From the NCBI GenBank assembly GCA_015039465.1, contig MU130358.1:19566-49301 (forward strand): 29,736 bases of DNA, given 5' to 3'. The translations under genes were made by a program, and so were the position numbers. Source of the stretch: Phlegmacium glaucopus. Taxonomy: Eukaryota > Basidiomycota > Agaricomycetes > Agaricales > Cortinariaceae. Shown in pieces: positions 26,860 to 29,736 of the stretch. The notes under the pieces were generated by a model. That model was not told the origin of the DNA and did no database searches. It was given only the letters and a program-made list of their open reading frames with translations. How positions within the stretch are numbered: position 1 is the first letter of the stretch; each line of letters starts with the position of its first letter.

Positions 26860-28111
26860 CCAGGTCTTGCCCCCAGCGACGAATGCTCTAGCTATTTCAG
26901 CCCCTCGCCTTAACCCTGTATCCCGTTTTTCGGCACCCATCATTCTTCCTTTACCTTCTCCATCTTCAAGACCTCTTAGATATCAACCTGACCTCACCCC
27001 TCTCGTTTCTGAGCTTCGGCCACACTGCCCAGCTCGCGACCGTCTTCACCTATGGAAACCACTATTCTCTCGGTCCAACCCGTTGACGGACGGTCTTTCC
27101 TTAGAGATAACGGAAGCCGATTTGGATCAGGTCATCACTGTTATCAACACTTCCTGGCAACCTAGCACTCGAGAGGCTTATGGTGCCGGTCTTCTCGTAT
27201 TCCATGTCTTTTGTGACCAACGAAGCATACCAGAAGCCCAACGATGTCCGGCAGCCCCATTGCTCATGTTAACCTTCGTATCCAGTTGCGCAGGTTCTTA
27301 TTCCGGAAAAACTCTTGCCAACTATTTTTATGCCGTTCGAGCATGGCATGTTCTCCATGGGGCTCCATGGTTAATGAATGCGGCCGAAATGAAAGCAGCT
27401 CTTGATGGCGCCACCCTTCTCACTCCTCCTGCCTCAAAAAGGCCCAAACGCCTTCCTCTCATGGTCGCTACCATCATTTCTATCGCAGGTCTGCTTGACT
27501 TAAATAACCCTTTGGATGCAGCCGTATACGCATGTCTTACGACAACCTTTTACTCAGCAGCTCGCCTCGGGGAATTCACAATCGTGTCTTTAAAAGCCTT
27601 CAATCCCACCTCCCATGTCAAGCCCTCTGATATTCATTGGGATCAGGATAGACACGGCTTTCCAGTCACCGTTTTTTCCCTTCCTCGCACCAAAGCTTCC
27701 CCTAATGGAGAAGATGTTTACTGGGCTGCTCAGCTTGGCCCGTCTGACCCACAAGCTGCGCTCGCTAACCATCTCCAAGTCAACACTCCTCCAGCTGACA
27801 AAGCCCTTTTCTCTTGGAGGCACCCTCAAGGCATCCGTCCTCTCACTCGAGGGGAATTCCTCAAACGAATTAACGCAGTCGCACACCAGTTAGGTATTGA
27901 ATCCCTCAAAGGCCACGGCATTCGAATCGGTGCGACGCTAGAGTACCTCTTACGAGGCGTTCCTTTTGATGTTGTCAAATCTATCGGCAGATGGTCCAGC
28001 GAGGCCTTTTTAATTTACCTACGTCAGCACGCAGTAATCATTGCCCCGTATATCCAAGGCGCTCCGGTCTTGGAGGCCTTTACACGCTACACCATGCCCC
28101 CTCCTCGTTAA
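26117..28111 (+). CDS. Tyrosine recombinase of the DIRS element
   Basis: ORF3, 664 codons as drawn. About the first 247 overlap the RNase H frame and are Ser/Pro-rich, so the true start is uncertain. The recombinase region (about residues 290-664) has a SAM-like N-terminal part (TSWQPSTREAYGAGLLVFHVFC, GKTLANYFYAVRAWHVLHG) and a complete catalytic set. I place these as R483 (SAARLGEF), K526 (LPRTKAS), H600 and R603 (GHGIRIG), W626 (GRWSS) and the nucleophile Y634 (LIYLRQ). It would integrate the circular cDNA. There are no stops or frameshifts. It lies +1 to the RT frame, so expression needs frameshifting, reinitiation or a separate transcript. Confidence 0.88.
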   Translation: MSHRAVRTSPVLRQCSVYATTVLSFRTHQSENSPMSLLGGLQGFADPRSPGQFLSQSTSQTQTPSRMQAQGLVSVSSSTINGEHGTLSPAGKPSTVLGISDGPKQLASSSSSGPSPGLLALADTLEYTGITKASSRDGGTTGARVSLSMESSVASTPSLRSLATAYPCTRPLFPVSPIQQTPPLEGSTPQSSYYYPRSLSHLISTGSLLIPPTLTVPLSYVSSERVVIPLPSRNALLTLSGALIPPPNQVLPPATNALAISAPRLNPVSRFSAPIILPLPSPSSRPLRYQPDLTPLVSELRPHCPARDRLHLWKPLFSRSNPLTDGLSLEITEADLDQVITVINTSWQPSTREAYGAGLLVFHVFCDQRSIPEAQRCPAAPLLMLTFVSSCAGSYSGKTLANYFYAVRAWHVLHGAPWLMNAAEMKAALDGATLLTPPASKRPKRLPLMVATIISIAGLLDLNNPLDAAVYACLTTTFYSAARLGEFTIVSLKAFNPTSHVKPSDIHWDQDRHGFPVTVFSLPRTKASPNGEDVYWAAQLGPSDPQAALANHLQVNTPPADKALFSWRHPQGIRPLTRGEFLKRINAVAHQLGIESLKGHGIRIGATLEYLLRGVPFDVVKSIGRWSSEAFLIYLRQHAVIIAPYIQGAPVLEAFTRYTMPPPR

Positions 28112-28205
28112 TTGACATTTGGTGAGTTTTCTTCCAGCCCATTTCCTTAAAATTGGGGGCCTAAGACTTCGCTTGCCGCGTCTCTGGGCTCCTTATACCT
28201 GGGAA

Positions 28206-28240
28206 TCACAGCTCATCTTAGTTTGTCTTTTTCACAGTTC
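28206..28240 (+). repeat. DIRS/Ngaro repeat B1 (35 bp)
   Basis: Starts TCACAGCTCATCTTAG and ends TTCACAGTTC; identical to B2 at 28710-28744. A diverged copy lies at about 7275-7309 in the derivative. Confidence 0.8.
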
Positions 28241-28259
28241 AGGGCCCTTGTTTCGGTCG

Positions 28260-28278
28260 AAAAACCCTTCGGGTTTTT
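28260..28278. terminator. Hairpin AAAAACCC-TTC-GGGTTTTT near the 3' end of the DIRS element
   Basis: Perfect 8-bp stem, 149 bp after the recombinase stop. The derivative at 7335-7352 keeps an 8-bp stem with different bases, so the structure may matter. A role in 3'-end formation is only a guess. Confidence 0.45.
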
Positions 28279-28385
28279 GCCCCAACTATAATCCTCTTAC
28301 CCTTACATTACTTAATCATTAAGTTCACGCTCCTTGATCTTTCAGATCAGCCTCTTTAATAAATAACATACCCTTCGACCGCATA

Positions 28386-28549
28386 GATTGTATTCTAAGC
28401 GAACACGAAGAATAAGTGTGAACGTAGAATTTTGTCTACGCGAAGATTTGGGTTGTGACGTGACTATCTTTTCTTCTTCACGACTACAACTCCCAACCTC
28501 GCGTTAGACCTCTCTGCTCCACATCAGAGCAGCTCGATCTTTCTTTTCA
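28386..28549 (+). repeat. DIRS/Ngaro terminal repeat A2
   Basis: 164 bp, identical to A1 except CG at 28459-28460 where A1 has CA. Confidence 0.9.
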
Positions 28550-28709
28550 CCCACCCTCCACTCCCATTTTCGCAACACTTGTCTTCACTCCAATAATTTC
28601 CTCTTTCGTTCTATCCCTCCACTACAATTCTTTTCGTGACGCGACGCAATCTGTACTAGATCTGTCCAATCTTTCTTAAGATTCCTGTGCTGCTCGGACC
28701 CTCCCGCCC

Positions 28710-28744
28710 TCACAGCTCATCTTAGTTTGTCTTTTTCACAGTTC
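28710..28744 (+). repeat. DIRS/Ngaro repeat B2 (35 bp), end of the element
   Basis: Identical to B1. A hAT-like end begins at the very next base. Confidence 0.78.
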
Positions 28745-28920
28745 TAGGGCTACCAAAGTTCGGTTCAGCTCGGTTCTTCACTATTTTTGAAGAACCGAGA
28801 ACTGAACTGAAAGGTTTCTAGCTGAACTGAACCGGAACCGGAACCGGAACCGATAGAACCGGTTCTGTCAGTTCGGTTCGGTTCCAGGACCGGTTCGAAC
28901 TGTCGAACCGATGAAAAAAC
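28745..28920. mobile_element. Left end of a third hAT-like element
   Basis: Starts TAGGGCTACCAAAGTTCGG, close to the TAGGGATGCCGAAGTTCGG end of the element at 16944. GGTTC/GAACC arrays follow, as in that element. A perfect hairpin (11-bp arms, CTCGGTTCTTC/GAAGAACCGAG) lies at 28769-28799. No matching right end appears before the window stops, so size and target duplication are unknown. Confidence 0.6.
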
Positions 28921-29149
28921 CTCATATTGCTGATACTTCAATTGTTTTGCATCTTTTAACGCTAAATCATACTTGTTTATTCATTTACATTACTAGAAAT
29001 TTACCAGTATCCTAATAAAATAAGATTAGTAGAGCAGATAGGTGGTTGTTGAGTTCATCGTCATTCATTCAAGTTGTTCATCTATCATAGCTTATATTAG
29101 AATTAAAATTAAAATGACTCCTCCGGTTGCCATTCACTCATTACGGTTC

Positions 29150-29736
29150 ATCCGTCGTTGTGTTCGTTTGTCGTTCATCAGCATAATTGTTCATCGTCAC
29201 CGTTTTTTCGTCGCTCGTCACCTTTCTTCGTCGTTCGTCACCTTTCTTCGTCATTCGTCACCTTTCTTCGTTGTTTGTCACCATTTGGTCATCAATCCTC
29301 ACCATTTGTTCATCCTTCGTTACCGTTTGTTCATCGTTACCGTTTGTTCGTCGATTGTCATTTGTGGTTCATCGTTGTTCGTTATTTATTGTTGTTCATT
29401 CGTCAGTGTTTGTTCGTCGTTCTCTGTTGCAGTTTACATTAGAATTAGAATTTGAAATAAAATTTAAAAAATACCCCACTGTTGTGTCTGTCGTCCATGT
29501 CCCTATGTGTTGTTGTTGTAAATGACAGTAAGTCATAGTCGTTCGTCCTTGTTTGTCATCCGTTGTTGTTCATTTGTCACCATTCATTCGATATTGTTCG
29601 TCTGTCGCAGTGTCCGTTGTGTAGCTCGTTGTTCCCTGAGTGGTGACATGGAGAGACGATGATATGGTGTAGGTGGCGTCAGGATGATTGTTCATCATTG
29701 TTTGTCCTCGTCATTCGCTGCCTTTCGTCCACGGGG
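29150..29736 (+). repeat. GTC/GTT-rich minisatellite (about 20-bp unit), runs off right edge
   Basis: Degenerate tandem copies built on CACCTTTCTTCGTCGTTCGT (clear at 29218-29280) loosen into TTCGTC/TTCATCGTT-type words to the end. The long overlapping frames in it are repeat translations, not genes. Confidence 0.75.

Larger units (their letters stand above)
23079..28744 (+). mobile_element. Nearly complete DIRS-order (Ngaro/PAT-like) tyrosine-recombinase retrotransposon, 5.67 kb
   Basis: The order is terminal repeat A1 (23079-23242), gag-like ORF, minisatellite, RT-RNase H ORF, tyrosine recombinase ORF, B1 (28206-28240), A2 (28386-28549), B2 (28710-28744). Such split direct repeats (A1...B1 A2 B2) are typical of Ngaro/PAT-type elements, which copy through RNA and integrate with a tyrosine recombinase instead of an integrase, leaving no target duplication. 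None is seen here. The two 164-bp A repeats differ at one base, so insertion was recent. The element is CpG-rich compared with its flanks. Confidence 0.88.

Noticed and set aside
29042..29525. Three overlapping plus-strand frames rich in Ser, Phe, Val and His
   Set aside because: Translations of the GTC/GTT-rich minisatellite.

Overview
The window looks like repeat-dominated nuclear DNA from a basidiomycete fungus. A rust (Pucciniales) fits best, but this is inferred and no marker gene settles it. The grounds are: introns of about 42-65 bp with GTRNGT donors and CTRAY-like branch sites; a KDZ transposase with a CxC2-type cysteine cluster; a DIRS/Ngaro-type tyrosine-recombinase retrotransposon of the kind common in basidiomycetes; HAMP repeats of a fungal group III (Nik1/Os-1-like) histidine kinase; and AT-rich, strongly CpG-depleted intergenic DNA. 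I see no intact host gene. Almost everything recognisable is a transposable element, a decayed multi-exon gene or a tandem repeat.

Layout. 1-3889: a KDZ transposase gene on the minus strand, running off the left edge and split by an inverted duplication of its own core (arms 1142-2142 and 2251-3252). 3890-4200: a decayed fragment that may be related to the gene at 8.4-10.6 kb. 4437-5050: a palindromic minisatellite. 5230-6030: broken HAMP repeats with a fold-back insert in an intron. 6588-7521: an ORF-less deletion derivative of the DIRS/Ngaro element. 8375-10621 (minus) and 12184-14658 (plus): two divergently transcribed multi-exon genes of uncharacterised families, both carrying TGA stops. 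A solo LTR with a 5-bp target duplication (10896-11332) lies between them, and a 1.29-kb TG...CA insertion splits an exon of the second. 14.7-23.0 kb: AT-rich DNA holding two non-autonomous hAT-like elements with perfect 8-bp target duplications (16024-16613, 16944-18137), five copies of a short palindrome, several decayed tandem repeats and a tRNA-like pseudogene or SINE head. 23079-28744: a nearly complete DIRS/Ngaro-type element (gag-like ORF, RT-RNase H, tyrosine recombinase, split direct repeats). 28745-29736: the start of a third hAT-like element and a GTC/GTT-rich minisatellite.

How the parts relate. The DIRS element supplies reverse transcriptase, RNase H and a recombinase with its full catalytic set, but its RT active site reads V-N-D instead of V-D-D. 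The same element family left the short derivative at 6.6 kb. Most point differences I can polarise are CpG to TpG or CpA: three of four substitutions between the KDZ arms, the single difference between the DIRS 164-bp repeats, and a plausible CGA-to-TGA origin for each of three premature stops. Together with long CpG-free stretches this points to cytosine methylation and deamination as the force inactivating repeats and genes here.
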